From: Streptomyces zhihengii
GTDB taxonomy: Bacteria > Actinomycetota > Actinomycetes > Streptomycetales > Streptomycetaceae
Direction: 5' to 3'
Assembly: GCF_016919245.1 (NCBI RefSeq)
Contig: NZ_JAFEJA010000001.1
Span: forward strand, 5,543,501-5,607,500
DNA: 64,000 bases
The translations under genes were made by a program, and so were the position numbers. The notes beneath the pieces are model-generated. The model worked only from the letters and a program-made list of their open reading frames with translations, was not told where the DNA came from and made no database searches. This document shows positions 51,651 to 60,671 of the stretch, one piece after another; positions within the stretch are counted from its first letter, which is position 1; each line of letters opens with the position of its first letter.

Positions 51651-51714
51651 GGTCCGTGCGTCCCTGACCCGGTCCGTGCGTCCCGGCCCCGGTCCGTGCG
51701 TCCCGGCCCCGGTC
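51651..51714. repeat. 20-bp tandem repeat, about three units
   Basis: Units start at 51651, 51671 and 51691 (GGTCCGTGCGTCCC plus a variable TGA or GGC and CCC). A partial fourth begins at 51711. They fill the gap between two convergent genes and touch the stop of the DinB-like gene. Confidence 0.85.
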
Positions 51715-52225
51715 AGTAGTACCCGGTCTCGCCGTCCAGCAGCTCGCGGACGGCGTCGAGGTGTCCGGCGTGCCGGGCGGTCTCCTCGATCATGTGGATC
51801 ACCATCCAGCGCAGCGAGGCGGCGGCCGAGCGGAAGTCGGGGTGCCGGCCCACCTCGTCGAGGTCATGGGCGGCGATGATCTCGTCCGAGATCGCGCACT
51901 GCTCGCGGTAGTCGTCGAGCAGCCGCGCGAGCGGCACGCCCTCCACCCGCATGTCCAGGTCCTCCGGGTCCTCGGAGAACTGGGGGCCCTCGGCCGGGCG
52001 GCCCAGGAACAGCACCTCGAACCAGGTCTGCTCGGTCCACCGCAGATGGGAGACGATCCCGGCGACCGTCATCAGCGGGGACGACGGCAGCACCGCACGG
52101 TGCGCGTCCTCCTCGGCGAGCCCCTCGCACTTGAAGTGCACGATCTCGCGCTGCATCCGGAACCAGCCCGTGAGCTGGGTCCGCTCGTCCGCGCTGAAGG
52201 GGGGCCGTTCCCGGGGAAGTGTCAT
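51713..52225 (-). CDS. DinB-family protein (DUF664, mycothiol-transferase-like)
   Basis: 170 residues from ATG (complement of 52223-52225). Four-helix-bundle protein; metal-binding histidines are suggested by VSHLRWTEQTW, IIAAHDLDEV and ARHAGHLDAVRE. Actinobacterial DUF664/DinB members often act as mycothiol-dependent transferases, which would fit Streptomyces, but the substrate is unknown. The frame continues far upstream through an antisense shadow of recO and is not coding there. Confidence 0.88.
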   Translation of the reverse strand: MTLPRERPPFSADERTQLTGWFRMQREIVHFKCEGLAEEDAHRAVLPSSPLMTVAGIVSHLRWTEQTWFEVLFLGRPAEGPQFSEDPEDLDMRVEGVPLARLLDDYREQCAISDEIIAAHDLDEVGRHPDFRSAAASLRWMVIHMIEETARHAGHLDAVRELLDGETGYY

Positions 52226-52336
52226 GTCCGCGGACGCTAGCGGCCCCCGGCCGTGCCCGCACCGGGTTTTCCGGAGCGGGCGCGGCGGGTGCACGGGGCC
52301 GCGATGAGTTCCGGACGCGGACCCGGTCACGACTGC

Positions 52337-52606
52337 ATGGACAAGGAATTCACCGCCGTACTGGAGAAGAGCCCCGCCGAAGGCGGCTGGACGTACCTGG
52401 TCTGGCCCGAGTCGGCCGCGTTCTTCGGCACCCGAGGCCTGGTCAAGGTGCGCGGCACCATCGACGGCCACCCGTTCCGCAGCTCCTTCATGGCCCTCGG
52501 CGACGGCCGCCACAAGCTCCCCGTGAAGGCGGACATCCGCAAGGCCATCGGCAAGGACGCGGGCGACACCGTGACCGTCCGCCTCCTCGAACGCGTACGG
52601 GAGTGA
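52337..52606 (+). CDS. DUF1905 domain protein
   Basis: 89 residues from ATG 52337 (ATG 52304 would add 11). The sequence [20 protein letters not shown], followed by [42 protein letters not shown], is typical of the small beta-barrel DUF1905 family. Function is not established. It precedes recO by 54 bp on the same strand. Confidence 0.88.
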   Translation: MDKEFTAVLEKSPAEGGWTYLVWPESAAFFGTRGLVKVRGTIDGHPFRSSFMALGDGRHKLPVKADIRKAIGKDAGDTVTVRLLERVRE

Positions 52607-52660
52607 CCGCGCGCGCGGACCGGGGCCGGGGCGGGGCGCCCGGTACGGGAGAATGGGCGC

Positions 52661-53407
52661 ATGAGCCTCTTCCGTGACGACGGTGTCGTGCTGCGCACCC
52701 AGAAGCTGGGTGAGGCGGACCGCATCATCACGCTGCTCACCCGCGGTCACGGCCGCGTGCGGGCGGTGGCGCGCGGAGTGCGGCGCACCAAGTCCAAGTT
52801 CGGGGCGCGGCTGGAGCCGTTCTCCCATGTCGACGTGCAGTTCTTCGCGCGCGGCAGCGAGCTGGTGGGGCGCGGGCTGCCGCTGTGCACCCAGTCGGAG
52901 ACCATCGCCCCCTACGGCAGCGGCATCGTCAGCGACTACGCCCGCTACACGGCCGGCACCGCCATGCTGGAGACCGCCGAACGCTTCACCGACCACGAGG
53001 GGGAGCCGGCGGTGCAGCAGTACCTGCTGCTCGTCGGCGGTCTGCGCACCCTCGCGCGGGGCGAGCACGCGCCGAATCTCGTCCTCGACGCCTTCCTGCT
53101 GCGCTCGCTGGCCGTCAACGGCTACGCGCCCAGCTTCGGCGACTGCGCCCGCTGCGGGCTCCCGGGCCCGAACCGGTTCTTCTCCGTGGCCGCGGGCGGC
53201 GCCCTGTGCGGTGACTGCCGGGTGCCCGGCAGCGTCGTACCCTCTGCGGAGGCCATCGCCCTGCTGAGCGCGCTGCTCACGGGCGACTGGCCGACGGCGG
53301 ACGCGTGCGAGGCGCGTCACGTCAGGGAGGGCAGCGGGCTGGTGTCCGCGTATCTGCACTGGCACCTGGAGCGTGGCCTGCGCTCGCTCCGGTACGTAGA
53401 GAAGTAG
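52661..53407 (+). CDS. recO: DNA repair protein RecO
   Basis: Mediator that loads RecA onto SSB-coated DNA and anneals strands in the RecFOR pathway. 248 residues. The N-terminal OB fold begins MSLFRDDGVVLRTQKLGEADRI; a zinc finger lies in CARCGLPGPN and ALCGDCR. GAGAAT at 52649-52654 lies six bases before the ATG with no Shine-Dalgarno, pointing to a leaderless mRNA. It is followed by uppS 22 bp downstream, a conserved actinobacterial pair. Confidence 0.97.
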   Translation: MSLFRDDGVVLRTQKLGEADRIITLLTRGHGRVRAVARGVRRTKSKFGARLEPFSHVDVQFFARGSELVGRGLPLCTQSETIAPYGSGIVSDYARYTAGTAMLETAERFTDHEGEPAVQQYLLLVGGLRTLARGEHAPNLVLDAFLLRSLAVNGYAPSFGDCARCGLPGPNRFFSVAAGGALCGDCRVPGSVVPSAEAIALLSALLTGDWPTADACEARHVREGSGLVSAYLHWHLERGLRSLRYVEK

Positions 53408-53429
53408 CTGACGAGGAGTTGTGAGCCGC

Positions 53430-54275
53430 ATGGCACGACGCGGAATCCTGGGGCGGTCCCGCCGCGAGTACAAGGTCCCCGAGCCGCACCCCTCCGGCGC
53501 CCGCCCGCCCCGGATCCCGTCCGAGCTGGTCCCGAACCACGTGGCCTGCGTCATGGACGGCAACGGCCGCTGGGCGAAGGACCGCGGCCTGCCGCGCACC
53601 GAGGGCCACAAGGTCGGCGAGGGCGTCGTCCTCGACGTGCTCAAGGGCTGCCTGGAGATGGGCGTCAAGAACCTCTCGCTCTACGCCTTCTCCACGGAGA
53701 ACTGGAAGCGCTCGCCCGAAGAGGTCCGCTTCCTGATGAACTTCAACCGGGACGTCATCCGCCGCCGCCGTGACGAGATGAACGAGCTCGGCATCCGCAT
53801 CCGCTGGGTGGGCCGGATGCCCAAGATGTGGAAGTCCGTCGTCCAGGAGCTCCAGGTCGCACAGGAGCAGACCGTCGACAACGACGCGATGACGCTCTAC
53901 TTCTGCGTCAACTACGGCGGCCGGGCCGAGGTCGCGGACGCCGCGCAGGCCATCGCGCGTGACGTCGCCGCCGGCCGGCTGGACCCGGGCAAGGTCAACG
54001 AGAAGACCTTCCAGAAGTACCTCTACTACCCGGACATGCCGGACGTCGACCTCTTCCTGCGTCCCAGCGGTGAGCAGCGCACGTCCAACTACCTGATCTG
54101 GCAGTCGAGTTACGCCGAGATGGTGTTCCAGGACGTGCTGTGGCCGGACTTCGACCGCCGCGACCTGTGGCGTGCCTGCCTCGAATACGCCCAGCGCGAC
54201 CGCCGGTTCGGCGGTGCGATCCCCAACGAGGAGATCGCCGCGATGCAGGGCCGCCCGGACACCACCACCGGCTGA
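53430..54275 (+). CDS. uppS: Isoprenyl (undecaprenyl-type) diphosphate synthase
   Basis: Cis-prenyltransferase that makes the polyprenyl carrier for peptidoglycan and other wall polymers. 281 residues from ATG 53430, eleven bases after GAGGAG (53413-53418); GTG 53421 is an alternative with too short spacing. The catalytic Asp43 is in [24 protein letters not shown] and [19 protein letters not shown] complete the family motifs. The gene follows recO closely and is probably co-transcribed with it. Confidence 0.96.
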   Translation: MARRGILGRSRREYKVPEPHPSGARPPRIPSELVPNHVACVMDGNGRWAKDRGLPRTEGHKVGEGVVLDVLKGCLEMGVKNLSLYAFSTENWKRSPEEVRFLMNFNRDVIRRRRDEMNELGIRIRWVGRMPKMWKSVVQELQVAQEQTVDNDAMTLYFCVNYGGRAEVADAAQAIARDVAAGRLDPGKVNEKTFQKYLYYPDMPDVDLFLRPSGEQRTSNYLIWQSSYAEMVFQDVLWPDFDRRDLWRACLEYAQRDRRFGGAIPNEEIAAMQGRPDTTTG

Positions 54276-54290
54276 TCCGGCCGGCCTCGC

Positions 54291-54316
54291 GGCGGCGGCC
54301 GGTCCCGGCCGCCGCC
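54291..54316 (+). terminator. Hairpin after uppS
   Basis: GGCGGCGGCCGG (54291-54302) and CCGGCCGCCGCC (54305-54316) are perfect complements; in practice the loop would open by a base pair. No T-tract. Confidence 0.5.
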
Positions 54317-54387
54317 CCCGCCGGCCTGCTCGGGTCTCCCGCCGCGGCCGGTCCGGCCGTCGTGGCCGCCCGCTACGATCACGGCCC

Positions 54388-55002
54388 ATGACGGACACAC
54401 AGGACCGGCCCGGCGCGTACGAGGACCCCGGCACGGGCGCACACGGGGAAACCGCGGCCGGGGCTGCCGTGGAGTTCGTCTACGAGATCACCGTGCCCGA
54501 CCTGGCGGACTCGCTGAACGCCCGGCTCCGCGCCACCCCGTCGGGCCGCCGCACCCGGTGGCTGCTGCGCGTCGCCGGTGTCGTCGGCGCCGTCTGGCTG
54601 GTGGGGCTGACACTCGGCGACCCCGTGTACACGGAGCTGCTGCCGCCGGCCGCGTTCCTGGTCATCGGCTTCGGGCTCACACCGGTGGTCCACTTCCTCC
54701 AGGCCCGTCAGGTGCACGCCGTGGCGTCCCGGCAGGGGCCCTTCCGGGCCACGGCGACGGACGAGGGCATCCGGCTGGTCTCCCGGGACAGCGACACCCT
54801 CCACCGCTGGGCCATGTACGCCCGCTGCGCGGAGACCGACACCGTCTTCGTGCTGCTCACCGGCGACAAGCACGGCGTCGGGATGCTGACGCTGCCCAAG
54901 CGCGGCGCCACGACCGCGGACGGCGCGCCGACCGCCTCCGCGCCCTGCTCGACGGACACGTCGAGCGCGTCTGACACCTCGGCCTCCGGCCCCCCTGGGT
55001 GA
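54388..55002 (+). CDS. YcxB-like membrane protein, C-terminus probably frameshifted
   Basis: 204 residues as read from ATG 54388 (TACGAT eight bases upstream). Two membrane helices at about residues 57-75 and 84-102 are followed by a YcxB-type C-terminal domain (DEGIRLVSRDSDTLHRWAMY; TVFVLLTGDKHGVGMLTLPKRG). After TTADGAP the frame becomes Ser/Thr/Pro-rich, while the neighbouring frame gives ADRLRALLDGHVERV and a stop at 54974, the ending expected for the family. One missing base near 54921-54927 would explain this. Function of YcxB-like proteins is unknown. Confidence 0.75.
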   Translation: MTDTQDRPGAYEDPGTGAHGETAAGAAVEFVYEITVPDLADSLNARLRATPSGRRTRWLLRVAGVVGAVWLVGLTLGDPVYTELLPPAAFLVIGFGLTPVVHFLQARQVHAVASRQGPFRATATDEGIRLVSRDSDTLHRWAMYARCAETDTVFVLLTGDKHGVGMLTLPKRGATTADGAPTASAPCSTDTSSASDTSASGPPG

Positions 55003-55119
55003 ACGCCCCCGCACGAACGCCCGGGCACGACGCCCTCGGGCACGACGACCCCCGCCCCGGAACCACGCCCCGGGCACGACGACCCCCGTCGCACGCCCCC
55101 CGGACACGGCGGCGGAGGA

Positions 55120-55551
55120 TCAGGCGGGCTTCGCGGCACACTCCGCGCAGGTGCCGAAGATCTCCACCGTGTGCGCCACGTTCACATAGCCGTGCTGGGC
55201 GGCGACGGTCTCGGCCCACTGCTCGACCGCGGGGCCCTCGACCTCGACGGCCTTCCCGCACAGCCGGCACACCAGGTGATGGTGGTGGTCGTCGGTGGAG
55301 CAGCGCCGGTAGACCGACTCGCCGTCGCTGGTGCGCAGCACGTCCACCTCGCCCGCGTCCGCGAGCGACTGGAGGGTGCGGTACACCGTGGTCAGGCCGA
55401 CCGAGTCGCCGCGGTGCTTGAGCATGTCGTGCAGCTCCTGGGCGCTGCGGAACTCGTCCACCTCGTCGAGCGCCGCCGCGACCGCGGCACGCTGCCGGGT
55501 GGACCGGCCTCGCACCGGGGCGGTGTTCCCGCCGGTTGGCGCCGTGGTCAC
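55120..55551 (-). CDS. zur: Zinc uptake regulator, Fur family
   Basis: 143 residues from GTG (complement of 55549-55551), six bases after AAGGAGG. The winged helix is RQRAAVAAALDEVDEFRSAQELHDML and LTTVYRTLQSLADAGEVD. Metal sites are DDHHHHLVCRLCGK and the C-terminal GTCAECAAK, giving the two structural CxxC pairs. Location directly downstream of znuB on the same strand identifies it as Zur rather than Fur or Nur. With zinc bound it should repress znuA at the sites near 58400-58435. Confidence 0.95.
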   Translation of the reverse strand: MTTAPTGGNTAPVRGRSTRQRAAVAAALDEVDEFRSAQELHDMLKHRGDSVGLTTVYRTLQSLADAGEVDVLRTSDGESVYRRCSTDDHHHHLVCRLCGKAVEVEGPAVEQWAETVAAQHGYVNVAHTVEIFGTCAECAAKPA

Positions 55552-55662
55552 TGGAGCCTCCTTGCCTCGCCCGCACATGTGTCGGGCCATTCTGCCAGGC
55601 CCTCACACGGACGCGTTCCGTACTGCCGGTGCGCGGTGCCGGGTCCGGCACCGCCCGCCGTC

Positions 55663-56568
55663 TCAGACCTTGACGTCGTCGTTCGGACGTCTGCTGCCCG
55701 GCATCGGGGCCGTGCAGTCCGCCCCGCCGCCGGAGTCCGCCTCCAGGGCCCTCGCCCGGCGCCGTGCCAGCGGCGCGGCCAGCGCGGTCAGCAGGACGAA
55801 GACGCCGATGGCCAGCATCACAATGGTCGCTCCCGGCGGCACGTCCTGGAAGTAGGACGTGGTCGTGCCGGTGAGCGCGACGACGACGCCGATGCCGACC
55901 GCCAGCGCGTAGGTCGCCTTGAAGGAGCGCGCGAGCTGCTGCGCCGCGGCCACCGGGACCACCATCAGGGCGCTGACCAGCAGCAGACCGACGACGCGCA
56001 TGGCGACGCTCACGGTGACCGCCGCCGTGACGGCGATCAGCAGGTTCAGCGCCCGCACCGGAAGGCCGGTGACCCGGGCGAACTCCTCGTCCTGGCTGAC
56101 GGCGAAGAGCTGCCGCCGCAGGCCCAGGGAGACCGCCACCACGAAGGCGGCGAGCAGCACGATCGCCGTGACGTCCCCGTCGGAGACCGTGGACAGCGAG
56201 CCGAAGAGGTAGCTGGTCAGGTTGGCGGTGGAACCGGAGTCCGACAGCTCGATCAGCAGGACACCGCCCGCCATGCCGCCGTAGAACAGCATCGCCAGCG
56301 CGATGTCGCCCCGGGTGCGCCCGTAGGTGCGGATGAGCTCCATCAGCACGGCGCCGAGCACCGAGACCAGGGTGGCCATCCAGATGGGGTTGGCCGACAT
56401 CAGGAAGCCGAGCCCGACACCGGTCATCGCGACATGGCCGATGCCGTCGCCCATCAGCGCCTGGCGCCGCTGCACCAGGTAGATGCCGACGGCGGGCGCC
56501 GTGATGCCGACCAGCAGGGCCGCGATCAGCGCCCGCTGCATGAACGGGGATTGGAGCATTTCGATCAT
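55663..56568 (-). CDS. znuB: Zinc ABC transporter permease
   Basis: 301 residues. Eight or so membrane helices of the ABC-3 family (ALIAALLVGITAPAVGIYLVQRR; GDGIGHVAMTGVGLGFLM; AVTVSVAMRVVGLLLVSALMVVPVAAAQ). Its ATG overlaps the znuC stop by ATGA. Together with ZnuA and ZnuC it forms a high-affinity zinc importer. The C-terminal tail of about 30 residues after the last helix is hydrophilic. Confidence 0.95.
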   Translation of the reverse strand: MIEMLQSPFMQRALIAALLVGITAPAVGIYLVQRRQALMGDGIGHVAMTGVGLGFLMSANPIWMATLVSVLGAVLMELIRTYGRTRGDIALAMLFYGGMAGGVLLIELSDSGSTANLTSYLFGSLSTVSDGDVTAIVLLAAFVVAVSLGLRRQLFAVSQDEEFARVTGLPVRALNLLIAVTAAVTVSVAMRVVGLLLVSALMVVPVAAAQQLARSFKATYALAVGIGVVVALTGTTTSYFQDVPPGATIVMLAIGVFVLLTALAAPLARRRARALEADSGGGADCTAPMPGSRRPNDDVKV

Positions 56569-57329
56569 GTCAGCAGTCCCGTGCGGAGCGGCTCGTCGGC
56601 CGCGTGCGGATGTACGTGGTCGTGGCCGGGCAGCGCGTGCTGGCCGACGGCCTCCGGCGGCGGGCCGTCATGGACGACGCAGCCGTCGCGCAGCACCACC
56701 GCGCGGTCGATCAGCGGCTCCAGCGGGCCCAGCTCGTGCAGGACCAGCAGCACGGTCGTCCCGGCGGCGACCTGCTCGCGCAGGGTGCCCGCGAGCACCT
56801 CCTGGCTGGCCAGGTCCACGCCCGCCATCGGCTCGTCCATGATCAGCAGATCCGGTTCGGAGGCCAGCGCCCGGGCGATCAGCACCCGCTGGTGCTGGCC
56901 GCCGGAGAGCGCGCCCACCGGGTCCTTGGCGCGGTCGCCGAGACCGACCAGCTCCACGGCCCGCCGCACGGCGGCCCGGTCGGCGCGCGAGGGCAGGCCG
57001 AACGGGGCGCGCGAGAGACGGCCGGAGGCCACGACCTCGCGCACGGTCGCCGGCACCCCGCTCGCGGCGGTGGTGCGCTGCGGCACGTAGCCGACGCGCC
57101 GCCATGCGCGGAAGCGCCGCAGCCCGGTGCCGAACAGCTCCACGCTGCCCTCGTCGAGCGGCACCTGGCCGATCACGGAGCGCACGGCGGTGGATTTGCC
57201 GGAGCCGTTGGCGCCGAGCAGGGCCACCACCTCACCGCGGTGGACGGTGAGGTCGACGCCGCGCAGGACGGGCCGGGAGCCGAGTGTGGCGCGGGCTCCG
57301 CGGACGGAAATGACCGGCTCGGTGTTCAT
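56565..57329 (-). CDS. znuC: Zinc ABC transporter ATP-binding protein
   Basis: 254 residues from ATG (complement of 57327-57329), eight bases after GAGAGG. Walker A is LLGANGSGKST, the signature LSGGQHQR, Walker B LLIMDEP and the switch His in VLHELG. GTG 57359 overlapping the znuA stop (GTGA) is an alternative coupled start adding ten residues. The C-terminus is His-rich (HALPGHDHVHPH), in keeping with a zinc system. Confidence 0.95.
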   Translation of the reverse strand: MNTEPVISVRGARATLGSRPVLRGVDLTVHRGEVVALLGANGSGKSTAVRSVIGQVPLDEGSVELFGTGLRRFRAWRRVGYVPQRTTAASGVPATVREVVASGRLSRAPFGLPSRADRAAVRRAVELVGLGDRAKDPVGALSGGQHQRVLIARALASEPDLLIMDEPMAGVDLASQEVLAGTLREQVAAGTTVLLVLHELGPLEPLIDRAVVLRDGCVVHDGPPPEAVGQHALPGHDHVHPHAADEPLRTGLLT

Positions 57330-57355
57330 GGCGGGCCGCCTCTCGTCTGATTGCG

Positions 57356-58399
57356 TCACTTCGCGCCGAGGGCCTTCTGCAGCGCGGCGAGGTTCGAGCG
57401 CATGACCTCGGTGTAGTCATCGCCCCGGGACTTGTCCGTGATTCCCTCCAGCGGGTCGAGGACGTCCGTCTTCAGGCCGGTGTCCTTCGCGAGGGTCTTC
57501 GCGGTGCGGTCGCTGGCGAGGGTCTCGAAGAAGACGGTCGTGACCTTGTCCTTCGCCGCGATCGTCTGGAGTTCCTTGATACGGGCCGGGCTGGGCTCGG
57601 ACTCGGGGGCGACGCCCGAGATGCCCTCCTGCTCCAGGCCGTAGGCCTCGGCGAGGTAGCCGAAGGCGGAGTGGGTGGTGATGAACGTCCGGGTGGCGGT
57701 GTTCTTCAGACCCTGCTCGAAGTCCTTGTCGAGGGCGGTCAGCTCGGCGACCAGCGCCTCGGTGTTCTTCTTGTACTCGGCGGCGTGGTCGGGGTCGGCC
57801 TTCTCCATCCGGGCGCCGACGCCCTGGGCGACCTCCGCGTACTTCGCGGGGTCGAGCCAGATGTGCGGGTCGGCGCCGCCCTCGGTGGTGTGGTCGTGGC
57901 CCTCGTGACCGGCCTCGCCCCCGGCCTCCTCGTGGCCCTCCTCGTGGGCGTGGCCGTCGCCCTCCTCGTGGGCGTGTCCGTCCTCCCCCTCGTGGGAGTG
58001 GTCGTGGCCGCCGCCGGTGCCGAAGCTCTCCATCGTGGTCAGCTCCGCCGCGTCGACCTTGTGCGCCACGGAGGCCTGCTCGATGGCCTTGTCGACGGCC
58101 GGCTGCACGCCCTTCAGGTAGAGGATGAACCCGGAGTCGTTCAGCTCGGCCGTCTGGCGGGGCTTGAGCTCCAGGTCGTGCGGTTCCACGCCGGGCTTGG
58201 TGAGGGTGGTCACCGAGACATTGGCGCCACCTATCCGCTCGGCGAGATACTGCATGGGGTAGAACGACGCCACGACCTTCAGCCTGCCGTCGTCCGTGCG
58301 CTCAGCGGCGTCGGAGGTGGAGCACGCGGAGACGGCCAGCAGGCCGAGCCCGACGGCTCCGGCGACGGCGGTGGTGGGTATGAGGCGTCGTACGTTCAT
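57356..58399 (-). CDS. znuA: Zinc ABC transporter substrate-binding lipoprotein
   Basis: 347 residues from ATG (complement of 58397-58399). Lipobox LAVSAC with Cys26. Zinc ligands include His74 in VEPHDLE and His179 in DPHIWLDP, and a His/Glu-rich loop spans residues 132-170 (GHDHSHEGEDGHAHEE and similar). It captures zinc outside the membrane and delivers it to ZnuB. ATG 58408 and TTG 58417 are in-frame alternatives, but no Shine-Dalgarno is visible for any. A TTGACA hexamer (complement of 58431-58436) placed for a start site near 58401 suggests leaderless translation from 58399. Confidence 0.94.
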   Translation of the reverse strand: MNVRRLIPTTAVAGAVGLGLLAVSACSTSDAAERTDDGRLKVVASFYPMQYLAERIGGANVSVTTLTKPGVEPHDLELKPRQTAELNDSGFILYLKGVQPAVDKAIEQASVAHKVDAAELTTMESFGTGGGHDHSHEGEDGHAHEEGDGHAHEEGHEEAGGEAGHEGHDHTTEGGADPHIWLDPAKYAEVAQGVGARMEKADPDHAAEYKKNTEALVAELTALDKDFEQGLKNTATRTFITTHSAFGYLAEAYGLEQEGISGVAPESEPSPARIKELQTIAAKDKVTTVFFETLASDRTAKTLAKDTGLKTDVLDPLEGITDKSRGDDYTEVMRSNLAALQKALGAK

Positions 58400-58413
58400 G
58401 ACAGTCATTTTCA
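58399..58413. promoter_or_regulatory. Zur-box-like site 1
   Basis: On minus it reads TGAAAATGACTGTCA, 12 of 15 matches to the Streptomyces Zur box TGAAAATGATTTTCA as I recall it. It overlaps the znuA start codon and the likely -10. Confidence 0.68.
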
Positions 58414-58420
58414 ACAAAAA

Positions 58421-58435
58421 CGGAAACGATTGTCA
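58421..58435. promoter_or_regulatory. Zur-box-like site 2
   Basis: On minus it reads TGACAATCGTTTCCG, a weaker match, 22 bp (two helical turns) upstream of site 1 and overlapping the TTGACA -35. Confidence 0.42.
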
Positions 58436-58482
58436 ATAAACCTCGGTGCCGCCTGCGTCACCCGGTCCGGACCGGAACCGAT

Positions 58483-58513
58483 TTGATCCGGGGGGTGCGG
58501 CCGCCGGTAATCT
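58483..58513 (+). promoter_or_regulatory. Candidate glyS promoter
   Basis: TTGATC (58483-58488) and TAATCT (58508-58513) with 19 bp between, 40 bp before glyS. Confidence 0.45.
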
Positions 58514-58552
58514 GAATCATTCTCCGTTCGCCGTCGTACTGAAGAGAGCACC

Positions 58553-59935
58553 GTGGCCGCCGACAAGATCGACACGATCGTCAACCTGAGCAAGCGCCGT
58601 GGCTTTGTCTACCCCTGCAGTGAGATCTACGGCGGTCAGCGTGCCGCCTGGGACTACGGGCCGCTGGGTGTCGAGCTGAAGGAGAACATCAAGCGCCAGT
58701 GGTGGCGCTACATGGTCACCTCGCGCGAGGACGTCGTCGGTATCGACTCGTCGGTGATCCTGGCCACCGAGGTCTGGGAGGCCTCCGGCCACGTCGCCAC
58801 CTTCACGGACCCGCTGACCGAGTGCACCTCGTGTCACAAGCGCTTCCGCGCCGACCACCTGGAGGAGGCGTACGAGGAGAAGCACGGCCGCCTCCCCGAG
58901 AACGGCCTCGCCGGCCTCAGCTGCCCCCACTGCGGCAACAAGGGCACCTTCACCGAGCCCAAGCAGTTCTCCGGCCTGCTCTCCACCCACCTCGGCCCGA
59001 CCCAGGACTCCGGTTCCGTCGCCTACCTGCGTCCCGAGACGGCGCAGGGCATCTTCACCAACTTCGGCCAGGTGCTCCAGACCTCGCGCAAGAAGCCGCC
59101 CTTCGGCATCGCGCAGATGGGCAAGTCCTTCCGCAACGAGATCACGCCCGGCAACTTCATCTTCCGCACCCGCGAGTTCGAGCAGATGGAGATGGAGTTC
59201 TTCGTCAAGCCGGGCGAGGACGAGCAGTGGCAGGAGTACTGGATGGAGCAGCGCTGGAACTGGTACACCGGCCTCGGCCTGCGCGAGGAGAACATGCGCT
59301 GGTTCGAGCACCCGCAGGAGAAGCTCTCCCACTACTCCAAGCGCACCGCGGACATCGAGTACCGCTTCCAGTTCGGCGGCAGCGAGTGGGGCGAGCTGGA
59401 GGGTGTCGCCAACCGCACCGACTACGACCTCTCCGCGCACTCCAAGGCGTCCGGCACCGACCTGCAGTACTTCGACCAGGACGCCGGCGAGCGCTGGACC
59501 CCGTACGTCATCGAGCCCGCGGCCGGTGTCGGCCGGACGATGCTCGCCTTCCTGCTGGACGCCTACAACGAGGACGAGGCGCCCAACGCCAAGGGCGTCA
59601 TGGAAAAGCGCGCCGTGATGCGCCTCGACCCGCGCATCGCGCCGGTCAAGGTCGCCGTCCTGCCGCTGAGCCGCAACGCGCAGCTCTCGCCGAAGGCCAA
59701 GGGCCTCGCCGCCGACCTCCGGCAGAACTGGAACATCGAGTTCGACGACGCCGGCGCCATCGGCCGCCGCTACCGCCGTCAGGACGAGATCGGCACGCCG
59801 TACTGCGTCACCGTCGACTTCGACACCCTCGACGACAACGCCGTCACCGTGCGCGAGCGTGACTCGATGAAGCAGGAGCGCGTCTCGCTGGACCAGATCC
59901 AGGGCTACCTCGGCAGCCGTCTGCTCGGCTGCTGA
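58553..59935 (+). CDS. glyS: Glycine--tRNA ligase
   Basis: Class II glycyl-tRNA synthetase of the alpha2 type, 460 residues from GTG 58553 with GAAGAGAG upstream. A zinc-ribbon insertion has the pairs CTSCHKRF and CPHCGNKG. Motif 2 is in [28 protein letters not shown], and motif 3 in [20 protein letters not shown]. The anticodon-binding domain (VAVLPLSRN onward) ends the protein. Gene order next to the zinc regulon is common in Streptomyces and may reflect the enzyme's zinc need, which is only an inference. Confidence 0.97.
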   Translation: MAADKIDTIVNLSKRRGFVYPCSEIYGGQRAAWDYGPLGVELKENIKRQWWRYMVTSREDVVGIDSSVILATEVWEASGHVATFTDPLTECTSCHKRFRADHLEEAYEEKHGRLPENGLAGLSCPHCGNKGTFTEPKQFSGLLSTHLGPTQDSGSVAYLRPETAQGIFTNFGQVLQTSRKKPPFGIAQMGKSFRNEITPGNFIFRTREFEQMEMEFFVKPGEDEQWQEYWMEQRWNWYTGLGLREENMRWFEHPQEKLSHYSKRTADIEYRFQFGGSEWGELEGVANRTDYDLSAHSKASGTDLQYFDQDAGERWTPYVIEPAAGVGRTMLAFLLDAYNEDEAPNAKGVMEKRAVMRLDPRIAPVKVAVLPLSRNAQLSPKAKGLAADLRQNWNIEFDDAGAIGRRYRRQDEIGTPYCVTVDFDTLDDNAVTVRERDSMKQERVSLDQIQGYLGSRLLGC

Positions 59936-59958
59936 CACCCGCGCCGCGGACACACCGG

Positions 59959-59996
59959 AGCCCCCGGTCCGACCTCGTGTCGGACCGGGGGCTTTG
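59959..59996 (+). terminator. Terminator after glyS
   Basis: A 15-bp perfect stem (59959-59973 with 59979-59993) and 5-nt loop followed by TTGTC. It may also serve the convergent TetR gene. Confidence 0.85.
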
Positions 59997-60037
59997 TCGT
60001 GGGCGGGCCTGCCGCCCGGCGTCAGGGGGCGCTCCGC

Positions 60038-60619
60038 TCAGGGGCGCAGGCCGCGCAGCAGCAGGCCCACCACCTCGTCGAACTCCGCGTCCGCGGTGGG
60101 CGAGCGCCAGCCCGGCGCGTGTGCCGGGTCGTGGAAGCGGGCGGTGGCGGCGAACACGGCGCGCGCCGACGCCGAGGGGTCGGGCGCCGTGAACTCGCCG
60201 GCCGCCACCCCCTCCTCGACGATCCGCCGGACCTGGTCCTCCAGCACGGTCAGATGCCGGTCCACGACTCCGCTGCTCTCGTCGATGAGCACGTTGTACG
60301 TCGCGAAGAGCTCCGGGTCGTCGCCCGCCTTGTGGCGCTTGGCCTCGAAGAGGGTCGCGAGCCATTCCCGCAGCTTCTCGGGCGCGGGGCCGGGCGTGGC
60401 GGCCAGCTCCTCCAGCGTCCCCTCGGTCCGGCCGAGCCAGCGGTGGGTCACCGCCTCCCGCAGCTCCGCCTTGGTGCGGAAGTGCCGGTAGACGCTGCCG
60501 TGGCTGACGCCGAGCGCGCGTGCCACGTCGACCACCGTCGCCTTCGCCGGGCCGTAGCGGCGCAGCACCTCCTCGGTGGCTTCGAGGATGCGCTCGGGGG
60601 TGAGGGCTTCGGGCGTCAT
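60038..60619 (-). CDS. TetR family transcriptional regulator
   Basis: 193 residues. The N-terminal helix-turn-helix is ERILEATEEVLRRYGPAKATVVDVARALGVSHGSVYRHF, typical TetR. The ligand-binding half is unassigned. It lies 52 bp downstream of the aldo/keto reductase on the same strand, so the pair is probably an operon, and the 38-bp palindrome upstream of that gene is the likely operator. The ligand may relate to the reductase substrate. Confidence 0.93.
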   Translation of the reverse strand: MTPEALTPERILEATEEVLRRYGPAKATVVDVARALGVSHGSVYRHFRTKAELREAVTHRWLGRTEGTLEELAATPGPAPEKLREWLATLFEAKRHKAGDDPELFATYNVLIDESSGVVDRHLTVLEDQVRRIVEEGVAAGEFTAPDPSASARAVFAATARFHDPAHAPGWRSPTADAEFDEVVGLLLRGLRP

Positions 60620-60671
60620 GGCGTCTGCGCTGCCTTTCGGTGGTCACGGCTCACGCGACCGTACCCAAGGA

